Positions 1 through 10,307 of a stretch of 33,507 nt of DNA are shown in pieces; the first letter of the stretch is position 1; the number at the start of each line of letters is the position of its first letter. This DNA comes from an uncultured Bacteroidales bacterium (GTDB lineage Bacteria > Bacteroidota > Bacteroidia > Bacteroidales > Paludibacteraceae), in assembly GCA_903901975.1 (NCBI GenBank), contig CAIUTB010000148.1, positions 1-33,507 of the forward strand, written 5' to 3'. A program made the position numbers and the translations under genes. The notes under the pieces are model-generated. The model did no database searches, had not been told where the DNA came from, and saw nothing but the letters and a program-made list of their open reading frames with translations.

Positions 1-12
1 ATTAACTGTCAA

Positions 13-14
<2 letters not shown>
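1..14. repeat. Heptad tract overlapping the eno stop codon
   Basis: Two 7-nt units ending in ACT (ATTAACT, GTCAACT) occupy positions 1-14, and the eno stop codon at 13-15 overlaps the second. In eno sense they read AGTNNNN moving away from the gene. The tract probably continues before the window. It is the same repeat type seen at 6927, 7323, 13879, 16496, 19082, 28123 and 32017. Confidence 0.6.
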
Positions 15-1829
<1,815 letters not shown>

Positions 1830-3161
1830 ATGAATATTTCAATCGTAGGAACTGGATATGTAGGGCTTGTATCCGGAGCATGTCTGGCTGAAACCGGTGC
1901 AATTGTAAATTGTATCGATACAAATCAGAGTAAAATTGACTCCCTGAATAATGGCCTAATGCCAATTTATGAACCAGGGCTTGAGGATCTTGTGAAACGT
2001 AATGTGCTGAAAGAAAGATTGTTTTTCAAAACAAAATTATCCGAAGTGGTGAATGATAGCGACGCTATTTTTATTGCTGTAGGAACACCACCCGATGAAG
2101 ATGGAAGTGCCGACCTTAAATATGTATTGGCAGTGGCACGCGAAATTGGTTCAAATTTAAATAGTTACACAGTTGTTGTTACCAAAAGTACTGTTCCGGT
2201 GGGTACGGCTACTAAAGTACAGGCTGCTATTCAGGAGGAACTTGACCGAAGAGGGGTAACAGTTGAATTCGATGTGGCTTCAAATCCCGAATTTTTGAAA
2301 GAAGGCAATGCGGTTGAAGATTTTCTGAAACCTGATCGAATTGTGATTGGAGTAGAATCTGAAACTGCCGAAAAAGTGCTTAAAAGACTTTATAAACCTT
2401 TTGTTTTGAACAACCATCCAATTATCGTTATGGACATTACTTCATCCGAAATGACTAAATATGTTGCCAATGCAATGCTTGCCACCAAAATTAGTTTTAT
2501 CAATGAAGTCGCAAATTTATGCGAAATTGTAGGTGCTGACATAAACCTGGTTAGAAAAGGAATTGGCTCTGATACGCGTATTGGTTATAAATTCCTATAT
2601 CCGGGAGTTGGGTATGGTGGGTCTTGTTTTCCAAAAGATGTTCAGGCATTAATAAAAACGGCTAAAAGCTACAACTATTCGCTGAATATTTTGCAAGCAG
2701 TTGAAGATGCGAATGATTATCAGAAAACAGTTTTGTTCGAAAAAATAAATACACATTTCGAAGGAAAACTAAAAGGAAAAACCATTGCCATATGGGGGCT
2801 TTCCTTTAAACCTGAAACAGATGATATGCGCGAAGCTCCCTCATTGGTTTTGATCAGGAGTTTGTTAGCTCAAGGCGTTATAGTGAAAGCTTACGACCCC
2901 ATAGCAATGCACGAGACTGAACGCATAATGGGTGATAAAATTATTTATTGCAAAGATATGTATGAAGCTCTGATTGGAGTCGATGCCTTAGCCGTTGTAA
3001 CTGAATGGAGCGAGTTTAGGCTTCCAAATTTTATGGTAATGGAAAAGCTAATGAATCAGAAAGTCTTGTTCGATGGTCGAAACATATTTGATATTGAGCA
3101 ATTGATGGATTTCAAGTTTCAGTATTACAGTATTGGTAAAAAACCAATGAACTTTAATTAA
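1830..3161 (+). CDS. ugd: UDP-glucose 6-dehydrogenase
   Basis: The enzyme oxidises UDP-glucose to UDP-glucuronate with two NAD+, supplying precursors for surface polysaccharides. The protein (443 aa) starts with the Rossmann motif GTGYVGLVSGACLAETG, has the central segment ending in GYGGSCFPKD with the catalytic Cys266, and a C-terminal UDP-binding domain starting near KTIAIWGLSFKPETDDMREAP. Length and order are normal for the family. The next gene, uxs, lies 122 nt downstream on the same strand and consumes its product, so the two form a pathway pair. It could instead be a close relative acting on another UDP-sugar (for example UDP-HexNAc dehydrogenase), but the motif set and the uxs neighbour favour UDP-glucose. 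Confidence 0.93.
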   Translation: MNISIVGTGYVGLVSGACLAETGAIVNCIDTNQSKIDSLNNGLMPIYEPGLEDLVKRNVLKERLFFKTKLSEVVNDSDAIFIAVGTPPDEDGSADLKYVLAVAREIGSNLNSYTVVVTKSTVPVGTATKVQAAIQEELDRRGVTVEFDVASNPEFLKEGNAVEDFLKPDRIVIGVESETAEKVLKRLYKPFVLNNHPIIVMDITSSEMTKYVANAMLATKISFINEVANLCEIVGADINLVRKGIGSDTRIGYKFLYPGVGYGGSCFPKDVQALIKTAKSYNYSLNILQAVEDANDYQKTVLFEKINTHFEGKLKGKTIAIWGLSFKPETDDMREAPSLVLIRSLLAQGVIVKAYDPIAMHETERIMGDKIIYCKDMYEALIGVDALAVVTEWSEFRLPNFMVMEKLMNQKVLFDGRNIFDIEQLMDFKFQYYSIGKKPMNFN

Positions 3162-3283
3162 ATCACTGTTGTTCGGAAAAAGAAATATTGAATTTCAAAT
3201 GTGCTTTATTAAAGCATATCTAACTAAATTGTATAATTTTTCTTTTGCCATACCCAATTTTTTAAATTTTAGAATAGAATATT

Positions 3284-4225
3284 ATGAGCAGAATTTTAAT
3301 CACCGGAGGAGCGGGCTTTATTGGTTCTCACTTGTGCGACAGACTTTTAAGTGAAGGAAACGAAGTGATTTGTCTGGATAATTTCTTTACCGGCAGGCGT
3401 AAAAATATTGAACACAACCTTTCAAATGGTTATTTTGAATTTGTTCGACATGATGTTACAACACCTTATATGGCTGAAGTTGATGAAATTTATAATTTGG
3501 CTTGTCCTGCCTCTCCAATCCATTACCAGTACAATCCCATTAAAACGGTGAAAACATCGGTTATGGGTGCAATCAATATGCTCGGTTTAGCAAAACGTGT
3601 AAAAGCCAAAATATTACAAGCTTCCACCAGCGAAGTCTACGGAGATCCTAGCGTGCATCCACAACCTGAGGAATACTGGGGAAATGTAAATCCTATCGGT
3701 ATCCGTTCGTGCTACGATGAAGGAAAACGATGTGCCGAGACCTTGTTTATGGATTATCATCGGCAAAATGGGGTGAAAATTAAAATTATCCGAATTTTCA
3801 ATACCTATGGTCCTCGTATGAATCCGAATGATGGTCGGGTAGTTTCAAACTTTATTGTTCAGGCTTTACGTGGAGAAGATATAACTATTTTTGGAAGTGG
3901 TGAGCAAACACGTAGTTTTCAGTATGTTGACGATTTGCTCGAAGGAATGATACGGATGATGAAAACTGATGATTCGGTCATTGGACCTGTAAATATCGGA
4001 AATCCAAATGAATTTACCATGTTGGAATTAGCCACCAAAGTAATTGAACTAACCGGTTCGAAATCAAAACTGATATTCCAACCTTTACCTTCGGACGATC
4101 CAAGGCAACGACAACCGAATATTAGCAAAGCCAAAGAATTGCTTGATAATTGGAATCCAACTATTCAGCTTCAGGAAGGTTTAATTAAAACCATTCAATA
4201 CTTTAAGGATGAGTTAAGTATCTGA
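3284..4225 (+). CDS. uxs: UDP-glucuronate decarboxylase (UDP-xylose synthase)
   Basis: This short-chain dehydrogenase/reductase-type enzyme converts UDP-glucuronate to UDP-xylose (EC 4.1.1.35) using a bound NAD+. The 313-aa protein opens with the Rossmann motif GGAGFIGSH at residues 8-16. It carries the STSEVYGDP active-site segment near 114-122 and the YxxxK pair in [11 protein letters not shown] (Tyr144, Lys148). The [11 protein letters not shown] and [11 protein letters not shown] segments are typical of the UXS branch rather than of dTDP-glucose dehydratases. It follows ugd, whose product is its substrate, and is closed by a very strong hairpin at 4241-4293. The start at 3284 places the glycine motif at the usual distance from the N terminus. 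Confidence 0.93.
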   Translation: MSRILITGGAGFIGSHLCDRLLSEGNEVICLDNFFTGRRKNIEHNLSNGYFEFVRHDVTTPYMAEVDEIYNLACPASPIHYQYNPIKTVKTSVMGAINMLGLAKRVKAKILQASTSEVYGDPSVHPQPEEYWGNVNPIGIRSCYDEGKRCAETLFMDYHRQNGVKIKIIRIFNTYGPRMNPNDGRVVSNFIVQALRGEDITIFGSGEQTRSFQYVDDLLEGMIRMMKTDDSVIGPVNIGNPNEFTMLELATKVIELTGSKSKLIFQPLPSDDPRQRQPNISKAKELLDNWNPTIQLQEGLIKTIQYFKDELSI

Positions 4226-4240
4226 AATTAATAGTTTGAT

Positions 4241-4293
4241 ATCTTTTTACTAAAAAATGCCCTGACAATCAGGGCATTTTTTAGTAAAAAGAT
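4241..4293. terminator. Bidirectional terminator with a perfect 25-bp stem
   Basis: Positions 4241-4265 are exactly complementary to 4269-4293, with a 3-nt loop (CAA). The GC core GCCCTGA/TCAGGGC is flanked by A/T runs on both sides, giving U-tracts in either direction. It sits between the convergent uxs and permease genes and can end both transcripts. Confidence 0.92.
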
Positions 4294-4331
4294 AAAATTT
4301 CAAAACAGTGGCTTTATAATTATTTTTGATC

Positions 4332-5573
4332 TTATTCGTAGCGAATAATGTTTGCAGGAGTAATCTTGGTGATAAGATAGGATGGACCAATCATAATCAG
4401 GATGGAAGCTAACAGAGTACCTGCATTCAACAGGAAAATATAGAGCCAGTTGAAAGAGATAGGCACAGTAGCCACATAATAGGCTTCGGGGTCGAGTGGA
4501 ATAATGCCGGAAAAATACTGGAATGCACAAAGCGAAAGTCCGATAACATTGCCCCAAAACATACCTTTAGCAATTAGGAAAAAGGAATGAAAAAGAAATA
4601 TTTTACGTACTGACCAGTTAGTTGCTCCAATCGATTTCAGAATACCAATCATGTTGGTACGTTCAAGAATCAAAATAAGCAGCCCTGAAATCATATTAAA
4701 ACCTGCCACTGAAAGCATCAAAATGAGAATTACCCACACATTCATATCCAGTAAATCGAGCCAGCTGAAAATCTGAGGATTAAGTTGTTTAATGGTTTGT
4801 GTGCTATAGGTTTTCCCTTCTTTGTTAAATTTATTGGCAGTGGCCGAATAAACTGCATCGCCCACTTCATCAATACGGTCAAAATCAGTAATCAGCACTT
4901 CCAATCCACTGAACGAGTCCTTATCCCAGTTGTTGAGTGCTTGCACCTGACGCATATCGGCAAGGATAAATAACTTGTCATACTCAATAAAGTTGGTGGA
5001 ATAAATACCCACAATTTTGAATTTTCGCGCCCGAACCTGATCCTGAATAAAATAGGTGAAGAAACTGTCACCCAGTTTCAGACCGAGTAAATTAGCCAAA
5101 TATTTGGAAATGACAACCTGATTACTTGAAACAGTATTTTTGAGATCAATAATCGTTCCCTGCAGCAGATTGGACTTGAAAAAGTTCCAGTCGAACCCGA
5201 CATCAATTCCTTTCAGCACAATTCCCTGAAACTCCGAATTTGTTTTGATTATTCCCGGTTTGGTAGCAAATCGCTGAAGGTGTTTAACCCCATTGATAGA
5301 AGTAATTGAGCTTATCAAAGCCTTGTCAGCTTTGATAGGATTCATTTCGTAGGTATTGTTATTATCAAAATTTGTAACCTGAATATGTCCTCCAAAGCCA
5401 ATCGTTTTGTTGCGGATTTCCTGTTTAAACCCAATCACGACTGCCACCGAAATTAGCATAACCGCAAGTCCCAGCGCAATACCGATAGTGGCAATACGAA
5501 CGGCAGGACGAGATATATTTCTCTTGCCCTGCTGAAAATGGATGCGTTTAGCTATGAATAATTCAGGGTTCAT
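4332..5573 (-). CDS. LolC/LolE-type ABC transporter permease (FtsX/MacB fold)
   Basis: The 413-aa inner-membrane protein has the classic layout of lipoprotein-releasing permeases. One transmembrane helix lies near residues 25-48 (VRIATIGIALGLAVMLISVA), followed by a large periplasmic domain of about 220 residues, then an FtsX-type C-terminal domain with three further helices (near 275-300, 325-350 and 380-400). By family knowledge it would pair with a LolD-like ATPase to move lipoproteins out of the inner membrane; no ATPase gene is in this window, so the partner is unknown. It lies downstream of the aminotransferase gene on the same strand, with a 140-bp inverted-repeat element in between. 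The edge of that element supplies a GGGAGG purine run about 8 nt before the ATG. Confidence 0.85.
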   Translation of the reverse strand: MNPELFIAKRIHFQQGKRNISRPAVRIATIGIALGLAVMLISVAVVIGFKQEIRNKTIGFGGHIQVTNFDNNNTYEMNPIKADKALISSITSINGVKHLQRFATKPGIIKTNSEFQGIVLKGIDVGFDWNFFKSNLLQGTIIDLKNTVSSNQVVISKYLANLLGLKLGDSFFTYFIQDQVRARKFKIVGIYSTNFIEYDKLFILADMRQVQALNNWDKDSFSGLEVLITDFDRIDEVGDAVYSATANKFNKEGKTYSTQTIKQLNPQIFSWLDLLDMNVWVILILMLSVAGFNMISGLLILILERTNMIGILKSIGATNWSVRKIFLFHSFFLIAKGMFWGNVIGLSLCAFQYFSGIIPLDPEAYYVATVPISFNWLYIFLLNAGTLLASILIMIGPSYLITKITPANIIRYE

Positions 5574-5579
5574 GATTTC

Positions 5580-5719
5580 GACCTCCCTCTAACTCCCTCC
5601 AAAGGAGGGAGAACAGAGTTCTAAATTAGCTATTCTGACTTGGAAAAATTAATAAAAAATACGATTTGAAGCGTTTGAATTACCCGTTTTTCCCCTCCTT
5701 GGAAAGGTTAGGGGAGGTC
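5580..5719. mobile_element. 140-bp MITE-like element with inverted C-run/G-run ends
   Basis: The left end begins GACCTCCCTCTAACTCCC at 5580 and the right end read inward begins GACCTCCCCTAACC from 5719, so the termini are imperfect inverted repeats of about 33 bp. The left terminus itself folds (CTCCCTCC, AAA, GGAGGGAG). The interior of about 70 bp is AT-rich and has no ORF. The outer edges supply the TGA stop of the upstream aminotransferase gene and a purine run ahead of the permease ATG. The ends follow the same C-run, AAC, C-run, AAG, G-run plan as the element inside purL. I see no clear target-site duplication. Confidence 0.7.
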
Positions 5720-6917
5720 AGATAGTTCTTCCCGGATATGCCTGCAATGCTTTTGCAAGAACAATCAATGCATGTTTTAAGTCTTCTTTGTCGAGCACAT
5801 AGGCAATGCGAACTTCATCTTTTCCCAAGCCATCGATAGTGTAAAAACCGGAAGCAGGAGCCATCATAATGGTGTAGCCTTCGTACTCAAAGTCGGATAG
5901 TAACCAGGAACAGAAAATGTCGGCATCATCGACCGGCAGTCGTGCCACAGTATAAAAAGCACCCATTGGAATTGGCGAATATACTCCGGGAATGCGGTTT
6001 AATCCATCGATAAGGAATTTTCGACGTTCCACATACTCGTTGTACATTTCAAGCATATATTCAGGTGGTGTATTCATGGCAGCTTCTGCTGCTATTTGTC
6101 CAAGTAAAGGTGGACTTAAACGGGCCTGACAGAATTTTATCACGTTCTTACGGACTTCTTTATTTTTGGTTACAATAGCACCAATTCGAACACCTGTCAT
6201 GCTGTAACGCTTTGAAACAGAATCAATCAATACCACATTTTCTTCAATTCCATCCAAATGGAATGCCGAAATATAGGGCGCACCAGTGTAACAGAATTCG
6301 CGATACACTTCATCCGAAAAAAGATACAAATCGTATTTTTTTACTAAATCGCGTATTTTATTCATTTCGGCACGGGTGTACAGATATCCGGTCGGATTAT
6401 TCGGATTACAAATCAGAATTCCTTTCGTTTTGGGTGTAATTAGTTCCTCAAATTTATCAACATGTGGTAACGCAAAACCTTCTTCGATAGTCGAAACCAC
6501 AGGTTTAACAACAGCTCCCGCTGCAATAGCAAAGGCCGTATAGTTGGCATAAGCCGGTTCTGGAACAATAATCTCGTCACCCGGATCAAGGCAGCTCATA
6601 AAGGCGAAATTCACTGCCTCCGAACCTCCGGTTGTGATAATGATATCATCTTCGGTAACATCAATATTGAAAGTATGATAATAAGCAGCCAATTTGGTTC
6701 TGAGGCTTTTAATACCATCGCTGGGACTATATTCAAGCACCGTGCGGTCAATGTTTCGAATGGCATCCAACGCCACTTGTGGTGTCTTTAAATCGGGCTG
6801 ACCGATATTCAGGTGATACACTTTGATTCCGCGCGCTTTGGCTTTGTCGGAAAGTGGAACCAGTTTTCGAATGGGCGATTCGGGCATTGCCTGCCCCCGT
6901 AGCGATGTGTGTGGCAT
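5718..6917 (-). CDS. PLP-dependent aminotransferase, aspartate aminotransferase family (fold type I)
   Basis: This is a cytoplasmic class I/II aminotransferase, most likely acting on aspartate or a related amino acid. In the 399-aa protein I see the N-terminal NIGQPDLKTP and YSPSDGIKSLR segments, TTGGSEAVNF (phosphate-binding region), CNPNNPTGYLY, SDEVYREF and the PLP-lysine segment SVSKRYSMTG with Lys236. I place the start at 6917 (protein MPHTSLRGQAMPESPIRKLV). The frame runs up to 7124, but the extra 69 residues translate the promoter and the heptad repeat and look unlike a protein. A candidate -7 box lies at 6984-6991 and a heptad tract fills the leader. The TGA stop is formed by the edge of the downstream inverted-repeat element. 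The exact substrate cannot be read from sequence. Confidence 0.88.
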   Translation of the reverse strand: MPHTSLRGQAMPESPIRKLVPLSDKAKARGIKVYHLNIGQPDLKTPQVALDAIRNIDRTVLEYSPSDGIKSLRTKLAAYYHTFNIDVTEDDIIITTGGSEAVNFAFMSCLDPGDEIIVPEPAYANYTAFAIAAGAVVKPVVSTIEEGFALPHVDKFEELITPKTKGILICNPNNPTGYLYTRAEMNKIRDLVKKYDLYLFSDEVYREFCYTGAPYISAFHLDGIEENVVLIDSVSKRYSMTGVRIGAIVTKNKEVRKNVIKFCQARLSPPLLGQIAAEAAMNTPPEYMLEMYNEYVERRKFLIDGLNRIPGVYSPIPMGAFYTVARLPVDDADIFCSWLLSDFEYEGYTIMMAPASGFYTIDGLGKDEVRIAYVLDKEDLKHALIVLAKALQAYPGRTI

Positions 6918-6926
6918 AATTTTATT

Positions 6927-6961
6927 AGTTGACAGTTGATAGTTGGAAGTTGATAGTGTCC
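6927..6961. repeat. Heptad tract in the leader of the aminotransferase gene
   Basis: Five consecutive 7-nt units beginning AGT on the + strand (first two AGTTGAC and AGTTGAT) occupy 6927-6961. In the sense of the leftward gene they read NNNNACT and end 9 nt before its ATG. The tract lies between the candidate -7 box and the start codon, so it would be transcribed as part of the 5' leader. Confidence 0.8.
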
Positions 6962-6983
6962 AATAATCAACCTTTTTACTCTG

Positions 6984-6991
6984 CAAAAGTA
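6984..6991 (-). promoter_or_regulatory. Candidate -7 box of the aminotransferase gene
   Basis: On the - strand this reads TACTTTTG, matching the Bacteroidota TAnnTTTG box, with a T-run (not TTTG) about 20 nt upstream. A transcript starting near 6977 would include the heptad tract and exclude the upstream part of the open frame, which supports the ATG at 6917. Confidence 0.5.
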
Positions 6992-7126
6992 GATATTTTT
7001 GCCCGATTAAAAAAATCCGTGAAACAAGCTCTTCTTCTATTGTTTGTTGACCAAAAAATACTTTTATTTTCAACATATTTTTCGTTACTTTGTTATTCAT
7101 TTCAGAACCCCCAAAATATTGCAATT

Positions 7127-7318
7127 ATGAACAAAAAACTAAAACGTTCGAACAATCAGATTGTAGGTGGCGTTTGTGCCGGTATAGCCAATTATTTTGG
7201 CTGGGATTATACCATTGTACGTGCTGCTTATGCATTACTGAGTATCTTTTCCGGTGCATTTCCGGGTTTAACCCTTTACATCATTCTGTGGATTGTTATG
7301 CCACTTGGTGAGGAATAA
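7127..7318 (+). CDS. Small PspC-domain membrane protein
   Basis: This 63-aa protein is essentially a single PspC domain. It has a basic N terminus (MNKKLKRS), the motif NNQIVGGVCAGIANYFGWD, then VRAAYALLSI and a hydrophobic segment near residues 40-58 ending IILWIVMPLGEE. PspC-domain proteins are inner-membrane proteins linked to envelope stress responses, but the role of such stand-alone versions in Bacteroidota is not established. The frame is open from 6929, but residues before MNKK translate the divergent promoter region, so I use the ATG at 7127. uvrB follows 95 nt downstream on the same strand, with a heptad palindrome in between. Confidence 0.85.
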   Translation: MNKKLKRSNNQIVGGVCAGIANYFGWDYTIVRAAYALLSIFSGAFPGLTLYIILWIVMPLGEE

Positions 7319-7322
7319 ATTA

Positions 7323-7414
7323 AGTCGGCAGTGGGCAGTAAGCAGTTTTTAGTCTGTAGTTTGTATCTACCCACTATACACTGTCAACTGACCACTACTA
7401 ACTGCCCACTATTT
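7323..7414. repeat. Two-armed heptad palindrome between the pspC-like gene and uvrB
   Basis: Six 7-nt units starting AGT (7323-7364) are followed by an 8-nt centre (7365-7372) and six 7-nt units starting ACT (7373-7414). The outer parts pair exactly (AGTGGGCAGT at 7330-7339 with ACTGCCCACT at 7401-7410), and the AGT/ACT register lets the rest pair imperfectly. The element starts 5 nt after the PspC stop and ends on the first base of the uvrB TTG start codon, so it fills nearly the whole intergenic space. Confidence 0.85.
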
Positions 7415-9411
7415 TGTTTAAACTTATCTCTCCATATCATCCTACCGGCGATCAGCCTGAGGCTATCAAACAACTAATTGATGGTTTGAATGCAGGTGCA
7501 AATTATCAGACTTTGTTGGGTGTAACCGGTTCGGGGAAAACTTTTTCTATTGCCAATGTGATAGAACAAGTGCAACGCCCGACATTGGTTTTAAGTCATA
7601 ATAAAACACTGGCTGCTCAGCTCTACAGCGAATTCAAAGGCTTTTTCCCGGAGAACGCCGTTGAGTATTTTGTTTCATACTACGATTATTACCAGCCCGA
7701 AGCGTATTTGCCTGTAAAAGACATTTACATTGAAAAAGATTTATCCATTAATCAGGAAATTGAGAAACTACGATTGGCAACCACTTCTTCCTTATTGTCG
7801 GGTAGGAGAGACGTGTTAGTCGTTTCATCGGTTTCCTGTCTTTATGGAATTGGTAATCCGGAAGATTTTACAAGCAATGTTATTGAAATTCAACGGGGTC
7901 AGAAAATTGTGCGAAACGATTTTCTGCGAAATTTGGTTGATTGTTTATACACCCGAAACGAAATAGAACTGAATCGGGGTAATTTTCGTGTGAAGGGTGA
8001 TACGGTAGATATTTTCCTGGCGTATTCCGACTTTGTGCTTCGTGTGGTGTTTTGGGGCAATGAAATTGAAGAAATCTTCACTGTCGAACCATTGAACTTC
8101 AACGTAATCGGTTCATTTGATGCCTATAAAATTTATCCTGCCAGTATTTTTGTAACAACTAAAGAACGCATAGCACAAGCTATTAATCATATCGAAGTGG
8201 ATTTGGCTCGTCAGGTTGATTATTTCCGTTCTATTGATAAGCATTACGAGGCTAAACGTATTTACGAACGGGTGAAATATGATTTGGAAATGATTAAAGA
8301 ACTTGGCTATTGCTCCGGAATTGAAAATTATTCCCGTTATTTCGATGGTCGTGTTGCCGGTAGTCGCCCATTCTGTTTGCTCGATTATTTCCCGAAAGAT
8401 TTTTTGATGGTGATTGATGAAAGTCACGTGACACTTTCGCAGATTCATGCCATGTTTGGTGGCGATGCTGCCCGAAAATTAAATTTGGTAGAATATGGCT
8501 TCCGCCTGCCATCTGCCAAAGATAATCGCCCGTTGAAGTTTGAAGAATTTGAGGAAATTGCTCCACAAACCATTTATGTGAGTGCCACACCGGCCGATTA
8601 TGAGTTGAACAAATGCGAAGGCATTGTGGTGGATCAGTTGATTCGCCCAACCGGATTACTCGATCCCATAATTGATGTTCGTCCAAGCCTGAATCAGATT
8701 GACGATTTATTGGAAGAAATTACACAGCGGACTGAAAAGAACGAACGCACTTTGATAACCACCCTTACCAAACGTATGGCAGAGGAACTGACCGATTATC
8801 TGGCTAAAATGAATGTACGTTGTAATTATATTCACTCCGATGTGGATACGCTGGATCGGGTTCAAATTCTGGAAGACTTACGTCGGGGTATTTATGACGT
8901 GCTGATTGGTGTAAACCTGCTGCGGGAGGGATTGGACTTACCGGAAGTTTCGCTGGTGGCAATATTGGATGCCGATAAAGAAGGTTTTTTGCGTTCGCAC
9001 CGATCACTTACACAAACGGCAGGACGTGCTGCACGAAACCTGAATGGTCGAGTGATTATGTATGCCGATAAAATTACTGCCAGCATGGCTAAAACCATTT
9101 CGGAAACCAATCGCCGACGTGAAAAACAATTGGCATACAATGAATTACACGGTATTACACCAACGGCTATTTATAAAGGTGAGCGAAACTCTTTTGCTAA
9201 TATTGATCCGAATGCCTATATCGAACCGGATACTTCACAAGCTATTGCTGCCGATCCGGTTGTTCAATATATGAGTAAACCGGCCCTTGAAAAAGCCATT
9301 GCCAAAACCAAAAAAGCTATGCAGGATGCTGCCAAAAAGTTGGAATTTCTGGAAGCAGCTCAACTTCGCGACGAACTGATTAAACTCGAAGATTTGTTGA
9401 AGACCAAGTAA
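7414..9411 (+). CDS. uvrB: Excinuclease ABC subunit B
   Basis: UvrB is the damage-verifying helicase-like subunit of nucleotide excision repair; it is loaded by UvrA and recruits UvrC. The 665-aa protein shows the Walker A motif GVTGSGKT (residues 36-43), the beta-hairpin region YYDYYQPEAYLP, the DEAD-type VIDESHVT, helicase motif VI in TQTAGRAARN and the C-terminal UVR coiled coil (KKLEFLEAAQLRDELIKLED). Translation appears to start at a TTG (7414), giving FKLISPYHPTGDQPEAI after the initiator, which matches the family N terminus. No ATG or GTG lies in frame between the preceding gene and this point. The six bases before the TTG, and its first base, form the last heptad of the adjacent repeat, so no Shine-Dalgarno site is present. 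Confidence 0.95.
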   Translation: MFKLISPYHPTGDQPEAIKQLIDGLNAGANYQTLLGVTGSGKTFSIANVIEQVQRPTLVLSHNKTLAAQLYSEFKGFFPENAVEYFVSYYDYYQPEAYLPVKDIYIEKDLSINQEIEKLRLATTSSLLSGRRDVLVVSSVSCLYGIGNPEDFTSNVIEIQRGQKIVRNDFLRNLVDCLYTRNEIELNRGNFRVKGDTVDIFLAYSDFVLRVVFWGNEIEEIFTVEPLNFNVIGSFDAYKIYPASIFVTTKERIAQAINHIEVDLARQVDYFRSIDKHYEAKRIYERVKYDLEMIKELGYCSGIENYSRYFDGRVAGSRPFCLLDYFPKDFLMVIDESHVTLSQIHAMFGGDAARKLNLVEYGFRLPSAKDNRPLKFEEFEEIAPQTIYVSATPADYELNKCEGIVVDQLIRPTGLLDPIIDVRPSLNQIDDLLEEITQRTEKNERTLITTLTKRMAEELTDYLAKMNVRCNYIHSDVDTLDRVQILEDLRRGIYDVLIGVNLLREGLDLPEVSLVAILDADKEGFLRSHRSLTQTAGRAARNLNGRVIMYADKITASMAKTISETNRRREKQLAYNELHGITPTAIYKGERNSFANIDPNAYIEPDTSQAIAADPVVQYMSKPALEKAIAKTKKAMQDAAKKLEFLEAAQLRDELIKLEDLLKTK

Positions 9412-9467
9412 AGTTTCCCGGGTTTTGGCTTTTTTTGGAGTAATTCACAGGAATAATGAAAATTTCC

Positions 9468-10307
9468 TTAATCAATTAACAGAGATTTTTGAAGTATTTC
9501 TTCCATTTCAGTCTGAATCTTAATTGTTTCTTGTCTGGCAGCTTGTGCAAAATCTTTTTCTGAAGATGCATAAATTATTTGACGAGAAGAGTTTACAAGC
9601 AATCCACACTTACTGTTTAATCCATATTTAGCTACTTCCTGCAAACTTCCACCTTGCGCACCAACACCCGGAACAAGCAGAAAATGCTCAGGAATAATCG
9701 TGCGGATATCAGTCAGCATTTCGGCCTTAGTAGCCCCCACCACATACATCATGTTTTCGTCAGTTCCCCAGTTAAGCGAAGTTTTCAGCACCTTTTCAAA
9801 TAATCGTTCTCCTGTTTCAGCATCTTTCATAAACTGAAAATCGTAAGCACCTTTGTTCGATGTCAAAGCCAGCAGGGTAACCCATTTGCCTTCGTAAGTG
9901 AGGAAGGGTGTAACGGAATCTTCACCCATGTAAGGTGCAACGGTTACCGAGTCGAATTCCATATTTCCAAAGAATGTTCGGGCATACATAGCCGATGTGT
10001 TTCCTATATCGCCACGCTTGGCATCAGCAATGATAAATTGATCGGGATAGTTTTCACGAATATAATCGACAGTACGTTCCAGCACTTCCCAGCCTTCGAG
10101 GCCAAGACTTTCGTAAAAAGCAAGATTTGGTTTGTAGGCCACACAAAGATCTGCTGTTGCGTCTATTATGGCTTTATTAAACTCAAAAATAGCATCGTCC
10201 GATTCATCATATAGAATTTCCGGAATTTTTGTTGCATCCGTGTCTAATCCAACGCACAGAAATGATTTCTTGCGCTGTATGTTTTCAAATAATTCTTGTT
10301 TGGTCAT
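9468..10307 (-). CDS. pyrF: Orotidine 5'-phosphate decarboxylase, type 2
   Basis: The enzyme makes UMP from OMP, the last step of de novo pyrimidine synthesis. The 279-aa protein has the active-site signature [10 protein letters not shown] (Asp95, Lys97, Asp100), the early FLCVGLDTD motif, [10 protein letters not shown] and the late [10 protein letters not shown] phosphate loop. Its length and sequence fit the longer type 2 family rather than the E. coli type. Its ATG overlaps the TGA of the upstream lipoprotein gene (ATGA, 10304-10307), which indicates translational coupling. It is the last gene of the leftward series prfA, barrel protein, lipoprotein, pyrF. It converges on uvrB with a 56-nt gap in which I see no strong terminator. 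Confidence 0.95.
   Translation of the reverse strand: MTKQELFENIQRKKSFLCVGLDTDATKIPEILYDESDDAIFEFNKAIIDATADLCVAYKPNLAFYESLGLEGWEVLERTVDYIRENYPDQFIIADAKRGDIGNTSAMYARTFFGNMEFDSVTVAPYMGEDSVTPFLTYEGKWVTLLALTSNKGAYDFQFMKDAETGERLFEKVLKTSLNWGTDENMMYVVGATKAEMLTDIRTIIPEHFLLVPGVGAQGGSLQEVAKYGLNSKCGLLVNSSRQIIYASSEKDFAQAARQETIKIQTEMEEILQKSLLID

Noticed and set aside
3169-3354. 61-aa frame between ugd and uxs
   Set aside because: It overlaps the uxs start in another frame and its product looks like translated AT-rich leader.
5580-5719. The 140-bp element as a simple bidirectional terminator
   Set aside because: It lies between two genes transcribed in the same direction, and its ends are 140 bp apart with an unpaired AT-rich interior.
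6918-7124. 69-residue N-terminal extension of the aminotransferase
   Set aside because: It translates the promoter and heptad tract. The family start pattern begins at 6917.
7323-7414. The heptad tracts as a CRISPR array
   Set aside because: Units are 7 nt with three fixed bases. There are no 25-40 nt repeats, no unique spacers of similar length and no cas genes.
9412-9467. Intrinsic terminator between uvrB and pyrF
   Set aside because: There is a T-run, but I could not find a convincing stem next to it.
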